From positions 1 through 42,054 of the forward strand of contig DASZRO010000067.1 in the NCBI GenBank assembly GCA_035550055.1: DNA of 42,054 bases. Reading direction: 5' to 3'. Source of the stretch: Mycobacteriales bacterium (lineage in GTDB: Bacteria > Actinomycetota > Actinomycetes > JAFAQI01). Below are positions 15,027 through 23,520 of this stretch, in pieces. Below the pieces are notes generated by a model. That model had not been told where the DNA came from. It was given only the letters and a program-made list of their open reading frames with translations, and did not search any database. The position numbers and the translations under genes were made by a program. Position 1 is the first letter of the stretch. Every line of letters starts with the position of its first letter.

Positions 15027-16234
15027 CGTCCCAGGCCCGCGACCGAGTCTCGGGCCACCGGGCAGGACATGCAGCGAGGTCCGCCACGCCCGCTGCCGAG
15101 CTCGCTGCCCGGGATGCGCACGACCTCGATGCCGGCCGCCTCCAGCTGGGCGTTGGTCGCCACGTTGCGCTCGTAGCCGATGGCGACGCGCGGCGCGATC
15201 GCCAGGGTGTTGTTGCCGTCGTCCCACTGTTCGCGTTCGGCCGTCACCGGGTCCAGCCCGGTGTCGATTACGCGTAGCTCGTCGATGCCCATCGCCGCGG
15301 CAGCCGCCGACAGGAACGGCTGCGGCGTACTCGCGTGCTGCGTGCCGTCCTCGCCGGGGGTCACGACGATCGCGGTGAGCGAGTCCGCCAGCGGCGGGTA
15401 CATCACGACCGCGTCGACGTCGACCATCGTGCACACCGTGTCGAGGTGCATCGTTGCGCGTTGTGGGGCGATCGGGACGGCGAGCACGGTGTGGGCCAGG
15501 CCGCGGCTGAACAGCCGTCCGGCAAGCGTCTCGACCGCCTCCGGCTGGGTGCGCTGACCGACGCCGACCGCGACGACGCCGGGACCGAGCAGCAGCACGT
15601 CGCCGCCTTCCAGCCAGGCGTCGGTCGGCTCGTAGAGGATCGGCGTACCGGCGAATCGCGGGTGGTGGCGATACACCACCTCGGTCAGCCAGGCCTCGCG
15701 ACGGCGCGCCGACGTGCTCGGGCTGGCGATCGCGACGTGGCCCGCGATCCAGACGGCGCAGTCGCGGGTGAACATCAGGTTCGGCAGCGGCGGTACGACG
15801 AGGTGGTGGCGGTGAAGGAGTCGGGCGACCACCCCCTCGCCGCCGCCGAGCTCCTCGTAGGACAGCCCTCCGATCGCCAGGTCGGTGAGCTCTTCGGCGC
15901 TCAGCCCGGCCAGATGGTCGGCGAGGGCCGACCGCAGCTGCGCTCCCACCCGGCAGCCGCGGACAGTGCGCTCGACCAGCGTGGCGCGCGCCTCTTCGAC
16001 GGTGAGGGCCTCAGCGATCAGGTCGCGGAGCGCGAGCACCTCGACGCCGCGCTCGGCGAGCGTGCCGGCGAAGACGTCGTGCTCCTCCTGCGCCCGCTCC
16101 ACCCATGGGATCGCATCGAAGAGCAGGTCGGCGGAGTTGCGCGGCGTGAGCCGCTTGATCTCCGGACCGGGCCGGTGCAGCACCACCGTACGAAGCGACC
16201 CGACCTCGCTGTCCGGCCCGCGGTCGGCGACCAT
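15023..16234 (-). CDS. arcA: Arginine deiminase
   Basis: A 403-residue enzyme, close to the usual 405-410. Motifs of the guanidino-group-modifying fold are LRTVVLHRPGPE near the N-terminus, FTRD after PNLM, LEGGDVLLLG, MHLDTVCTMVD (general-base His) and the C-terminal GGPRCMSCPVARD with catalytic C388. It converts arginine to citrulline and ammonia. No arcB, arcC or arcD is in the window, so it is not in a complete deiminase operon; actinobacterial arcA is often alone. ATG 16234 lies seven bases after the stop of the secreted esterase, at the end of a long minus-strand run. Confidence 0.93.
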   Translation of the reverse strand: MVADRGPDSEVGSLRTVVLHRPGPEIKRLTPRNSADLLFDAIPWVERAQEEHDVFAGTLAERGVEVLALRDLIAEALTVEEARATLVERTVRGCRVGAQLRSALADHLAGLSAEELTDLAIGGLSYEELGGGEGVVARLLHRHHLVVPPLPNLMFTRDCAVWIAGHVAIASPSTSARRREAWLTEVVYRHHPRFAGTPILYEPTDAWLEGGDVLLLGPGVVAVGVGQRTQPEAVETLAGRLFSRGLAHTVLAVPIAPQRATMHLDTVCTMVDVDAVVMYPPLADSLTAIVVTPGEDGTQHASTPQPFLSAAAAAMGIDELRVIDTGLDPVTAEREQWDDGNNTLAIAPRVAIGYERNVATNAQLEAAGIEVVRIPGSELGSGRGGPRCMSCPVARDSVAGLGR

Positions 16235-16241
16235 CGGCGGA

Positions 16242-17285
16242 TCAGCCGGCGGCGGCGAAAGCGCGGGTGAGGAACGCCGCCGCGAGAGATTCCACGTCGT
16301 CGGTGTACCCGATCGGGCGCTCGTTCTCGATCGTGGTCGAGTGCCCGTTTCCGCGAACGTGCACGGTCTGATGCGAGACGTGTTCGGCAGCCAGACGTGC
16401 CGTGAGCTCGCTGACCTGGACCGGCGGCACGAGCGGGTCGTGCAGGCTGATCGCCTGGAACGTCGCGGGGTCGCGCGAGCGGACGATCGACACCGGTGAG
16501 GTGAGGCGGTATCGCGACGATCCGCGGGCCGCTGCCTGTCGCGGTGAGAGGCCCTCGAAGCGGAGGACCGCGCCGAGGGCGGTCTCGGCAAGTGAGGAGA
16601 ACTCGATCCGCATGTTGGTGGGGCCGCTGATCGACACGACGGCGTCGACGAGCCGAGTCGGGTTCATCGCGTCGCGGTAGGCGGCGAGCAGCGCGAGCTG
16701 TCCGCCGGAGGACTCGCCCCACAACGCGATCGCGTGCGGGTCGACGTCGTCGCGGCGGGCCAGGTGCTCCAGCGCCGTACGAATGGCGTGCGGCTCGACG
16801 GTGCGCTCGTGCGGGATCTTCGTCGGGTAGCCGATCACCGCGACCACCCACTGTTGTGAGGCGGCGAGGCGATGCGCGAAGCGGAACTCGTAGACGTTCG
16901 GAAGCGCCCGCCCCCACGCGCCGCCGTGAATGAACAGCACCGCGGGGTAGGGACCGGGCCCGCTCGGTGCGTAGGTCCGGATGGTGTCCGCAGGGTTCGG
17001 GGCGTAGTTGCCGCGACTGACCACGATGGGTCGCTTGGGCTGCGGCGTGACGGTGTCGGTGGGGGTGGGGGTCGGAGTGCTCGTGGGCGTGGTCGTGGTG
17101 GCGGTCGGCGCCGGGGTCGTGGTCGGCGACGGGCTCGGCGTCGCGGTCACGGTGGGCGTCGCGCTGGCGGTCGGATCAGGAGCCGGACCGTCTGCCGGGC
17201 TGGCGCTCACCGACGCCGCGCACAGCAGCGGCGCCACCGTCGCGACGGCGGCGATCAACGGCATCAGCCGCCGCGAGGTAGGCAC
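16242..17285 (-). CDS. Secreted alpha/beta-hydrolase with Pro/Thr-rich linker
   Basis: A 347-residue protein from a GTG start. A signal peptide ends near residue 29 (SVSASPAD). Residues 30-85 are a low-complexity Ala/Pro/Thr/Ser linker, typical of exported and possibly O-mannosylated actinobacterial proteins. The catalytic domain has oxyanion-hole HGGAW (120-124), nucleophile GESSGG (190-195, S192) and a histidine in GNGHSTTIE near the C-terminus, resembling BD-FAE/acetyl-esterase folds. It probably cleaves an ester outside the cell. The 5' end overlaps the upstream membrane-protein gene by 22 bp. Confidence 0.85.
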   Translation of the reverse strand: MPTSRRLMPLIAAVATVAPLLCAASVSASPADGPAPDPTASATPTVTATPSPSPTTTPAPTATTTTPTSTPTPTPTDTVTPQPKRPIVVSRGNYAPNPADTIRTYAPSGPGPYPAVLFIHGGAWGRALPNVYEFRFAHRLAASQQWVVAVIGYPTKIPHERTVEPHAIRTALEHLARRDDVDPHAIALWGESSGGQLALLAAYRDAMNPTRLVDAVVSISGPTNMRIEFSSLAETALGAVLRFEGLSPRQAAARGSSRYRLTSPVSIVRSRDPATFQAISLHDPLVPPVQVSELTARLAAEHVSHQTVHVRGNGHSTTIENERPIGYTDDVESLAAAFLTRAFAAAG

Positions 17286-17968
17286 TCAGACTCCTGGTCG
17301 CTCCGGTTGGGTCGCATCAAGGTTCGCATGCCGTCGGCAAACTGGCCCTTGACCAGGAACGACAGCGAGAACGCCAGGACGCAGGCCGTCTCCACCCAGA
17401 ACAGCACCGGATGGTGGTGACAGAACCCGGGAAACGCGTTGCTCGCCACGGCGTACCCGGCGATGCCGCCCCAGATGACCAGGCCGCACGCCCGGTAGAA
17501 CCGGCGTTCGTGAGCCCGCAGCTCAGCGGCGGACTGGGCGCTCGGGAAGAACTGAAACGCGATGTCGCCGAGGATCGCGAACAGCACGGCGGCGCAACCG
17601 AAATGGATGTCCGAGCGGACCCGGACCCCACTCGACACGGGGCCGATCGGGGCGGTGTGGAAGAACGCGACCCCGAGCGCGGCGAGGCCGGCGAGCTTGG
17701 CGAGCCACGCTTCGACGTGCGGCGCCCGGAACTCGTAGCAGAACAGGAACACTCCGATCACGCACATCGTCCCGGTGAAGTAGTCCCGCAGTCCGGAGTA
17801 GTAGTACGAACTCATCGAGTCCTTCAGGGTGCCGTCGTGGACGGCCGCGGCGCCCAGCACGAACGGCAAGGCGATGCCGGCCAGACCGATCACCCGGCGG
17901 ATCGCGGCGTAGGACAGTGCGGTGTCCTCGCCGAGCGGGGTACGCCGGGCCGGCTCGTGATCGCTCAC
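17264..17968 (-). CDS. Integral membrane protein, DUF998-like
   Basis: A 234-residue protein from a GTG start with about six hydrophobic helices. The stretch SMSSYYYSGLRDYFTGTMC, followed by a second helix and FFHTAP, resembles a common family of bacterial membrane proteins near DUF998; the assignment is from memory. The C-terminal residues NRSDQESECLPRGG are hydrophilic and overlap the start of the esterase gene by 22 bp. It sits 15 bp downstream of the GDT1-family gene. No catalytic residues are recognisable and the function is unknown. Confidence 0.7.
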   Translation of the reverse strand: MSDHEPARRTPLGEDTALSYAAIRRVIGLAGIALPFVLGAAAVHDGTLKDSMSSYYYSGLRDYFTGTMCVIGVFLFCYEFRAPHVEAWLAKLAGLAALGVAFFHTAPIGPVSSGVRVRSDIHFGCAAVLFAILGDIAFQFFPSAQSAAELRAHERRFYRACGLVIWGGIAGYAVASNAFPGFCHHHPVLFWVETACVLAFSLSFLVKGQFADGMRTLMRPNRSDQESECLPRGG

Positions 17969-17983
17969 CCGTCACCCCTTGTC

Positions 17984-18589
17984 TCACACGACGCCGGCCG
18001 CGTCCAACGCGGTGATCACAGCGATAGCACCGAACGCCGCAGCGGCGATACGCCTGATCCACAGCATCGGTAGGACCCTGAGCAGCGCCTTGCCACCCAG
18101 CACCGCCAGGCCGTCGACGGCGACCAGGCCTGCCGCCGACCCGATGAACACCGAGATGGGCTCGTCGTACTTCGCGGAAAGTGAAGCGGTCAGCAGCTGG
18201 GTGAGGTCCCCCCATTCGGCGAGGAACAGGACGACGAACGTGGTGGTGAAGACGCGCAACGTGCTCGGCGCGGGCGGGACGTCGGCGAGCTCCTTGGCCA
18301 CCTCTCGCTCTTCGGCGTGCGGGTCCTCGATCGAGCGGACCATCAGGACCGCTCCGAGGGCGAAGATCGCCGCACTGACCGCGTGGACGGGAGTCTTCGG
18401 CAGCTGCGCCACCGCGCTGCCCGCCGCGACGGCGATCAGCGCCTGCACCACCAGACCGAGCGCGGCTCCGAAGAAGACGGGAAGCGCGCGATACCGCGTC
18501 GAGAGGACGAGGGTGGCGACGAACGTCTTGTCGGGGAGCTCGGCGGGAACGATCAGCGCAAAGACCGTCGCGGTGATCGCGATGCTCAC
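17984..18589 (-). CDS. GDT1/TMEM165-family (UPF0016) cation transporter
   Basis: A 201-residue membrane protein with two homologous halves of three helices each. The two signature motifs of the family are PAELPDKTF near residue 18 (usual form E-x-G-D-K-T/S; here Pro replaces Gly) and LAEWGDLTQ in the second half. Family members export or exchange Mn2+ or Ca2+ for protons. GTG 18589 overlaps the larC stop (GTGA), so it is co-translated with a nickel-cofactor gene. A metal-homeostasis role is a family expectation; a link to nickel is only suggested by position. Confidence 0.87.
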   Translation of the reverse strand: MSIAITATVFALIVPAELPDKTFVATLVLSTRYRALPVFFGAALGLVVQALIAVAAGSAVAQLPKTPVHAVSAAIFALGAVLMVRSIEDPHAEEREVAKELADVPPAPSTLRVFTTTFVVLFLAEWGDLTQLLTASLSAKYDEPISVFIGSAAGLVAVDGLAVLGGKALLRVLPMLWIRRIAAAAFGAIAVITALDAAGVV

Positions 18590-19770
18590 GCGGGCGGCTC
18601 CTGAAGCAGCGCGTTGCGGACCGCGCCGTTGGCGGCGGCCAGCATCTCCTTGACCGGTACGCCGAGTGCTGCCGCCGCGGCGGCGACGTCGTCGAACTCC
18701 GGCGTTGCGCTGACCACCCGGCCGTCGTCGAAGGCGAGCTTCACCCGGATCGTGAGGCCGTCGATCTCGACCGAGATCGTCTCCCGGTCGAGGGCGCGCT
18801 TGCCGACCGGGTACCACCGGGTGCCGATCGTCGAAGTCTCGGCGAACATCTGCTGTTGCACCTTTGGCAGCGCCGCTGCCGGGCACAGTGCGCTCACCGT
18901 GTGAGCCGGCCGGCCTTTCTTCATCTGGATGGGGGTGAGCCAGGCGTCGACGGCACCGGCGTCGAGCAGTTTGGCGATCACGCCGGGCCACAGCCGCGGG
19001 TCGAGGTCGTCCACGTTGGCCTCGACGACGAGCCAGTCCTGTGAAACGGCCGCGGTCTCGCCGACGACGAGGCGGAGCACGTTTGGCCGCTCGTGCGGGT
19101 CGCGGGCGCCGGCGCCGACGCCGGTGGCGGTGATCCGCATCGCCGGCAGGGGGCCGCTTTCGTCGGCCCACTCGGCGAGCACGGCGATGCCGGTCGGAGT
19201 GGCCAGCTCGGTCTGGCCGCCACCGGTCGCTTCGAGCGGCGTACCGGCGAGCAGCTGGAGCGCGGCGGGTGTCGGTACCGGCAGCTGACCGTGAGCGCTG
19301 TGAACCGTCCCGCCGCCGAGTGCGATCGGCGACACCACGAGGCGGTCGAGGCCCAGCACGTGCAGCCCGAGGCAGGCGGCGAGCACGTCGACGATCGAGT
19401 CGACCGCTCCGACTTCGTGGAACTCGACCTGCTCGACGTCGATCCCGTGAACGTGCGCCTCGGCGCGAGCGAGCCCGGCGAAGACGTTGCGAGCCCGCTC
19501 CTTGACCGGGTCGGGCGCAACCGCGGCGTCGATGACGGCGGCGACGTCCGCGAGCGAGCGGTGCGGTTGATCGGCGGTGGCCGTCACACTGACCGAGACC
19601 GCCCGCAGCCCGGCGCGAGTGGTCTGTGCGGTGTCGACCGCCACTGCGAGCGAGGACAGCGACTCGACGAGCTCGGGTAGCGCGTCGAGAGCCCCGAGGT
19701 CGCTCAGCGCGCCGAGCAGCATGTCGCCGCTCACCCCCGACCCGCAGTCGAGCCAGCCGATTCGGCTCAT
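18586..19770 (-). CDS. larC: Nickel-pincer cofactor biosynthesis protein LarC
   Basis: A 394-residue LarC protein. Family features are the N-terminal GWLDCGSGVSGDMLLGAL, FHEVGAVDSIVDV near residues 117-129, SAHGQLPVPTPAALQLL and the C-terminal domain with EANVDDLDP and TPIQMKKGRPAHTVS. LarC uses CTP to insert nickel into the pyridinium bis-thiocarboxylate nucleotide, the last step of nickel-pincer nucleotide synthesis. Here it is a single intact frame, whereas some species encode it by programmed frameshift. It overlaps larB by ATGA and the GDT1 gene by GTGA. Confidence 0.93.
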   Translation of the reverse strand: MSRIGWLDCGSGVSGDMLLGALSDLGALDALPELVESLSSLAVAVDTAQTTRAGLRAVSVSVTATADQPHRSLADVAAVIDAAVAPDPVKERARNVFAGLARAEAHVHGIDVEQVEFHEVGAVDSIVDVLAACLGLHVLGLDRLVVSPIALGGGTVHSAHGQLPVPTPAALQLLAGTPLEATGGGQTELATPTGIAVLAEWADESGPLPAMRITATGVGAGARDPHERPNVLRLVVGETAAVSQDWLVVEANVDDLDPRLWPGVIAKLLDAGAVDAWLTPIQMKKGRPAHTVSALCPAAALPKVQQQMFAETSTIGTRWYPVGKRALDRETISVEIDGLTIRVKLAFDDGRVVSATPEFDDVAAAAAALGVPVKEMLAAANGAVRNALLQEPPA

Positions 19771-20540
19771 CGGTGCGGCTCGGCCCGGCGCCGGGCCACC
19801 CGCGCGGCGAAGACTCCCGCCCCGAACCCGTTGTCGATGTTGACCACGGTCACGCCGGGTGCGCAGGAGTTGAGCATCGCCAGGAGCGCGGCGAGGCCGT
19901 TGAAGGACGCGCCGTACCCGACGCTGGTCGGCACCGCGACGATCGGGGTTCCCACCAGCCCGCCCACCACGCTGGGCAGCGCGCCTTCCATTCCGGCGAC
20001 GACGACCAGGCAGTCGCTGTCGGTCAGCGCTTCCCGCTCGGCCAGCAGCCGGTGCAGTCCGGCGACCCCGACGTCACAGATGCGGCGTACGCCGGCGCCG
20101 AAGCAGCCCGCGACGAACGCCGCCTCGGCAGCGACCGGTTCGTCGCTGGTGCCCGCGGACACCACCGTCACCCGGCCGGTCGACGGCGGCATCACACCGA
20201 CTGCGGCGCAGCGCGCTGTGCCGTCGATCAGCGCAGCGGGATGCGCGTCACGAATCGCGGCGATCGCTTCGTCGGCGAGGCGGGTGACCAGCGCGGGCCG
20301 GGAACCCGACTCCTCACTCAGCGCGGCGAGCAACGTCACGATCTGCTCGGGAGTCTTGCCGGCGCCGTAGACCACCTCGGGGTCACCGGTGCGGATTCCG
20401 CGGTGCCCGTCGACCCGCGCGAAGCCGAGGTCCGTGTAGCCGCTCAGCGGCGCGGTGCCGAGCGCCCGCATCGCGGCGTCGACGTCCGTTGACCCGTCGG
20501 CCACGGCACCCAGCAGCCGCTGAAGTTCCGCCGAGTCCAC
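19767..20540 (-). CDS. larB: Nickel-pincer cofactor biosynthesis protein LarB
   Basis: A 257-residue protein from GTG 20540 (VDSAELQRLL). The C-terminal part has the AIR-carboxylase (PurE-like) fold: VVSAGTSDEPVAAEAAF, DVGVAGLHRLL, VVVAGMEGALPSVVGGL, PIVAVPTSVGYGASFNGL and INIDNGFGAG-like VNIDNGFGAG. LarB carboxylates and hydrolyses nicotinic acid adenine dinucleotide, the first step of the cofactor pathway. GTG codons at 20558 and 20561 are alternatives; 20540 has GAGGG seven bases upstream and fits the usual N-terminus. LarE, the sulfur-donating enzyme, is not in this window. Confidence 0.92.
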   Translation of the reverse strand: MDSAELQRLLGAVADGSTDVDAAMRALGTAPLSGYTDLGFARVDGHRGIRTGDPEVVYGAGKTPEQIVTLLAALSEESGSRPALVTRLADEAIAAIRDAHPAALIDGTARCAAVGVMPPSTGRVTVVSAGTSDEPVAAEAAFVAGCFGAGVRRICDVGVAGLHRLLAEREALTDSDCLVVVAGMEGALPSVVGGLVGTPIVAVPTSVGYGASFNGLAALLAMLNSCAPGVTVVNIDNGFGAGVFAARVARRRAEPHR

Positions 20541-20631
20541 GTCCGCGCCCTCGCCCACCACCCGATAGAGGCGTCGGCTTGGCCGACCCTGACCCGTCGA
20601 CGATATGCCGGGCTCCGGCGGCCGCCGCCGG

Positions 20632-20637
20632 TAGGCT
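20632..20637 (+). promoter_or_regulatory. -10 box TAGGCT upstream of DUF4446 gene
   Basis: TAGGCT ends eight bases before GTG 20646 with no ribosome binding site between. The same hexamer at the same distance precedes serS GTG 22251. It lies in the larB/DUF4446 divergent spacer. Prediction from spacing. Confidence 0.5.
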
Positions 20638-20645
20638 TCGCTGTT

Positions 20646-21146
20646 GTGCTTCCGCTCGACCGACCGCTGCTCGACGAGATCACTCTCGGCGCTGCCGGGG
20701 GTGCATTCCTCGCGCTGGTCGCGAGCGTGGCGGCGAACCTTCGGATCGGGAAGCTGCGTCGCAGCCTGAACGTCCTCGACGGGCCCGAAGGTCCGGAGAG
20801 CGTGCTCGACGCCTTGCGGCGGGCCAACGCCGACACCGACGCGTTGCGCAACGAGCTGGCCTACGCCAAGCGTGATCTCGACATCGCCCGTGGGGATCTG
20901 GCTGACGCGCTGCGCCACGTGTCGGTCGTGCGGTACGACGCCTTCGGCGACATGGGTGGCCGGTTGTCGTTCACCGCGGCTCTGCTCGACGACGCCGGTG
21001 ACGGCCTGGTCATCACCTCGATCAACGGGCGTACCGAGTCGCGGGCCTACGCCAAAGGGGTGAAGGGCGGTCACAGCGACCAGTCGCTCTCGCCCGAGGA
21101 GACCCAGGCGATCGGCCTGGCGCTCGGCCGCAAGGTCAAGTCGTAG
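20646..21146 (+). CDS. DUF4446 family protein
   Basis: A 166-residue protein with an N-terminal membrane anchor (about residues 10-31), a coiled-coil segment with DALRRANADTDALRNELAYAK (about 57-77), and the conserved DUF4446 C-terminus: HVSVVRYDAFGDMGGRLSF, ALLDDAGDGLVITSINGR and ESRAYAKGVKGG. The family is widespread in Firmicutes and Actinomycetota and its function is unknown. It precedes pheA by 14 bp and is probably co-transcribed. GTG 20646 follows TAGGCT by eight bases. Confidence 0.88.
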   Translation: MLPLDRPLLDEITLGAAGGAFLALVASVAANLRIGKLRRSLNVLDGPEGPESVLDALRRANADTDALRNELAYAKRDLDIARGDLADALRHVSVVRYDAFGDMGGRLSFTAALLDDAGDGLVITSINGRTESRAYAKGVKGGHSDQSLSPEETQAIGLALGRKVKS

Positions 21147-21160
21147 CCGGTCGCGACGCG

Positions 21161-22090
21161 ATGTCTGCCCGCTACGCCTACCTCGGTCCGGAGGGCACCT
21201 TCGCCGAGGCGGCGCTTCGCTCGATCCCGCAGGCCGCTGACGCGCAGCGCCTGCCGTGTGTGTCGGTGGCCGACTCCCTCGACGCGGTACGTCGCGGCGA
21301 CGTGCTCGCTGCCCTCGTACCGCTGGAGAACTCGATCGAAGGCTCGGTTTCCGAGACTCTCGACGAGCTGGCCTCCGGGGACGAGCTGCAGATCGTGCGC
21401 GAGGTGTTGCTGACCGTCTCGTTCGCGCTGCTGGCCAGGCCCGGGACCACCCTCGATGCGATCTCGACGGTGACGACGATGCCGCACGCCGAAGCGCAGG
21501 TCCGCGGCTGGCTTCGTCGTACGTTGCCGGACGCGAAGTTCATCGCGGCGGCGAGCACCGCCGGAGGGGCGAGTGCCGTCGCGGCGGGCGAGGCTGACGC
21601 GGCGGTCGCGGCGCCGCTGGCGGCCGAGCGCTACCAGCTCGAGGTGCTCGCCGACGACATCGCCGACAACCCCGGCGCGGTCACCCGGTTCGTGCTCGTG
21701 AGCCGGCCGGTCCCACCGCCGCCGGTCACCGGAGCGGACAAGACGACGGTGGTGGCCTACATCGCCGACGACCACGCCGGGGCGTTGCTCGAGCTGCTCA
21801 CCGAGTTCGCGGTGCGCGGCGTGAACCTGACGCGCATCGAGTCCCGGCCGACCGGGGTCGGGCTGGGCCGCTACTGCTTCTCGATCGACGCCGAGGGCCA
21901 CGTCGAGCAGCAGCGGGTCGGCGAGGCGCTCGCGGCGATGAAGCGACTGTGCGCCGACGTGCGGTTCCTCGGGTCGTACCCGGCCGCCGCACGCACACCG
22001 ATCGCGGAGAAGTCCGGCACGAGCGACGGCGACTTCGCCGAGTCGAAAGCGTGGGTCGAGTCGCTGCGGGCGGGCACCGAGCGGCGCTAG
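21161..22090 (+). CDS. pheA: Prephenate dehydratase
   Basis: A 309-residue enzyme with a periplasmic-binding-like catalytic domain and a C-terminal ACT domain. Catalytic-domain marks are YLGPEGTFAEAA (6-17), VPLENSIEGSV (52-62) and DNPGAVTRFVL, which holds the T-R-F catalytic motif. The ACT domain has GALLELLTEF and the phenylalanine-binding ESRPTGVGLGRYCF. It converts prephenate to phenylpyruvate and should be feedback-inhibited by phenylalanine. A strong intrinsic terminator follows at 22161. This is the stand-alone actinobacterial type, without a chorismate mutase domain. Confidence 0.95.
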   Translation: MSARYAYLGPEGTFAEAALRSIPQAADAQRLPCVSVADSLDAVRRGDVLAALVPLENSIEGSVSETLDELASGDELQIVREVLLTVSFALLARPGTTLDAISTVTTMPHAEAQVRGWLRRTLPDAKFIAAASTAGGASAVAAGEADAAVAAPLAAERYQLEVLADDIADNPGAVTRFVLVSRPVPPPPVTGADKTTVVAYIADDHAGALLELLTEFAVRGVNLTRIESRPTGVGLGRYCFSIDAEGHVEQQRVGEALAAMKRLCADVRFLGSYPAAARTPIAEKSGTSDGDFAESKAWVESLRAGTERR

Positions 22091-22160
22091 CCACGTGCCG
22101 ACGGCGGGTCGCGCTACCTGTGTCGACGCGGACTGATCATTTAAGGCATCGTTACTGCTG

Positions 22161-22192
22161 CAAGACCCCCGCGGCTGGGCGCGGGGGTCTTG
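22161..22192 (+). terminator. Intrinsic terminator after pheA
   Basis: CAAGACCCCCGCG and CGCGGGGGTCTTG form a perfect 13-bp stem with a 6-base loop (GCTGGG). It is followed by CCTTGTCC, a weak T-containing tail. It separates pheA from serS, which has its own promoter. Confidence 0.82.
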
Positions 22193-22236
22193 CCTTGTCC
22201 AGCCCGACCGCCGCCAACCGGGTTGCGCCGCTTCCC

Positions 22237-22242
22237 TAGGCT
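22237..22242 (+). promoter_or_regulatory. -10 box TAGGCT for serS
   Basis: TAGGCT ends eight bases before GTG 22251. No Shine-Dalgarno sequence lies between, so serS is probably transcribed as a leaderless or near-leaderless mRNA. It follows the pheA terminator, which makes an independent promoter necessary. Confidence 0.55.
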
Positions 22243-22250
22243 GACTGGTT

Positions 22251-23516
22251 GTGATCGACCTTCGCGCGATGCGGGACGACCCCGACGCCTTCCGCGTCAG
22301 CCAGTCCGCGCGGGGCGCTGACCCGGGTGCCGTCGACACCGCCCTTGCGGCGGACGAGCGCCGCCGGGCTGCGGTGACCCGCGCCGACTCGTTGCGCGCC
22401 GAGTCCAACGCCGCGAGCAAGGCCATCCAGTCCGCGTCCGCCGCCGAGCGTCCCGCGCTGATCGAGCGCGCGAAGGAGCTCAAGGAGGCGGTGAAGGCGG
22501 CGGAGGTGGAGCAGGACGAGGCCGACGTGGCGCTTCGGGCGGCGGCGTATGCGATCGCGAACCTCGTGGAGCCGGACGCGCCGGTCGGCGGCGAGGCCGA
22601 CTCCGTCGTCGTCGAAACCGTCGGCGAGGTGCCGGCGTACGACTTCGACGTCCGCGACCACGTCCAGCTCGGGGAACTGCTCGGCGCGATCGACCTCGAG
22701 CGCGGGGCGAAGGTCAGCGGCTCCCGGTTCTACTTCCTGACCGGGCCGGGCGCGCTGCTCGAGCTCGCGCTGGTCAACCTCGCGATGGAGCAGGCGGCGG
22801 CAGCAGGCTTCGTACCGGTCATCGCGCCGGCGGTGGTCCGACCCGAGGCGATGGAAGGCACCGGATTCCTGGGCGCGCACGCCGCGGAGGTCTACCGGCT
22901 CGAAGCCGACGACCTCTACCTCGTGGGGACCAGCGAGGTCGCGCTGGCCGGCATGCACGCGGACGAGGTGCTGGACGCCACCGGCTTGCCGCTGCGCTAT
23001 GCGGGATTCTCGTCCTGCTTCCGCCGAGAGGCCGGCTCGTACGGCGTGGACACCCGCGGCATCATCCGGGTCCACTGGTTCGACAAGGTCGAGATGTTCT
23101 CCTACGTAACTCCGGAGGAGGCGGTCGCCGAGCATCGGCGCCTGCTGGCCTGGGAGAAGGAGTTCCTCACCAAGCTCGAGCTGCCGTTCCAGGTGCTCGA
23201 CATCGCCACCGGCGACCTCGGGTCCAGCGCGGCGCGCAAGTTCGACTGCGAAGCGTGGTTCCCGTCGCAGGCCCGCTACCGCGAGCTGACGTCGACGTCG
23301 AACTGCACGACCTTCCAGTCGCGGCGGCTCAACATCCGCTACCGCACCGACGCCGGGCCGGCGCCGGTCGCGACCCTCAACGGCACGCTGTGCGCGATCG
23401 CCCGCACGATCGCCTGTCTGCTCGAGGTCCATCAGCAGGCGGACGGCTCGGTGCGGGTGCCGGCCGCGCTGCGTCCTCACCTCGGCGGCCGCGAGGTCCT
23501 CGAGCCCGTCGGCTGA
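22251..23516 (+). CDS. serS: Seryl-tRNA synthetase
   Basis: A 421-residue class II synthetase. The N-terminal coiled-coil arm spans about residues 30-100. Motif 2 is [15 protein letters not shown] with HWFDKVEMF (the usual residue is Gln where W stands), followed by SSNC-like [19 protein letters not shown]. Motif 3 is [16 protein letters not shown]. It charges tRNA-Ser, one of which is encoded at 41434. The start [15 protein letters not shown] matches the family's N-terminus exactly, confirming GTG 22251. The HAD gene follows four bases later. Confidence 0.97.
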   Translation: MIDLRAMRDDPDAFRVSQSARGADPGAVDTALAADERRRAAVTRADSLRAESNAASKAIQSASAAERPALIERAKELKEAVKAAEVEQDEADVALRAAAYAIANLVEPDAPVGGEADSVVVETVGEVPAYDFDVRDHVQLGELLGAIDLERGAKVSGSRFYFLTGPGALLELALVNLAMEQAAAAGFVPVIAPAVVRPEAMEGTGFLGAHAAEVYRLEADDLYLVGTSEVALAGMHADEVLDATGLPLRYAGFSSCFRREAGSYGVDTRGIIRVHWFDKVEMFSYVTPEEAVAEHRRLLAWEKEFLTKLELPFQVLDIATGDLGSSAARKFDCEAWFPSQARYRELTSTSNCTTFQSRRLNIRYRTDAGPAPVATLNGTLCAIARTIACLLEVHQQADGSVRVPAALRPHLGGREVLEPVG

Positions 23517-23520
23517 TCCG

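Noticed and set aside
15023-16591. Long N-terminal extension of arginine deiminase
   Set aside because: The extra 119 residues overlap the secreted esterase gene and are low-quality; ATG 16234 gives the normal family length.
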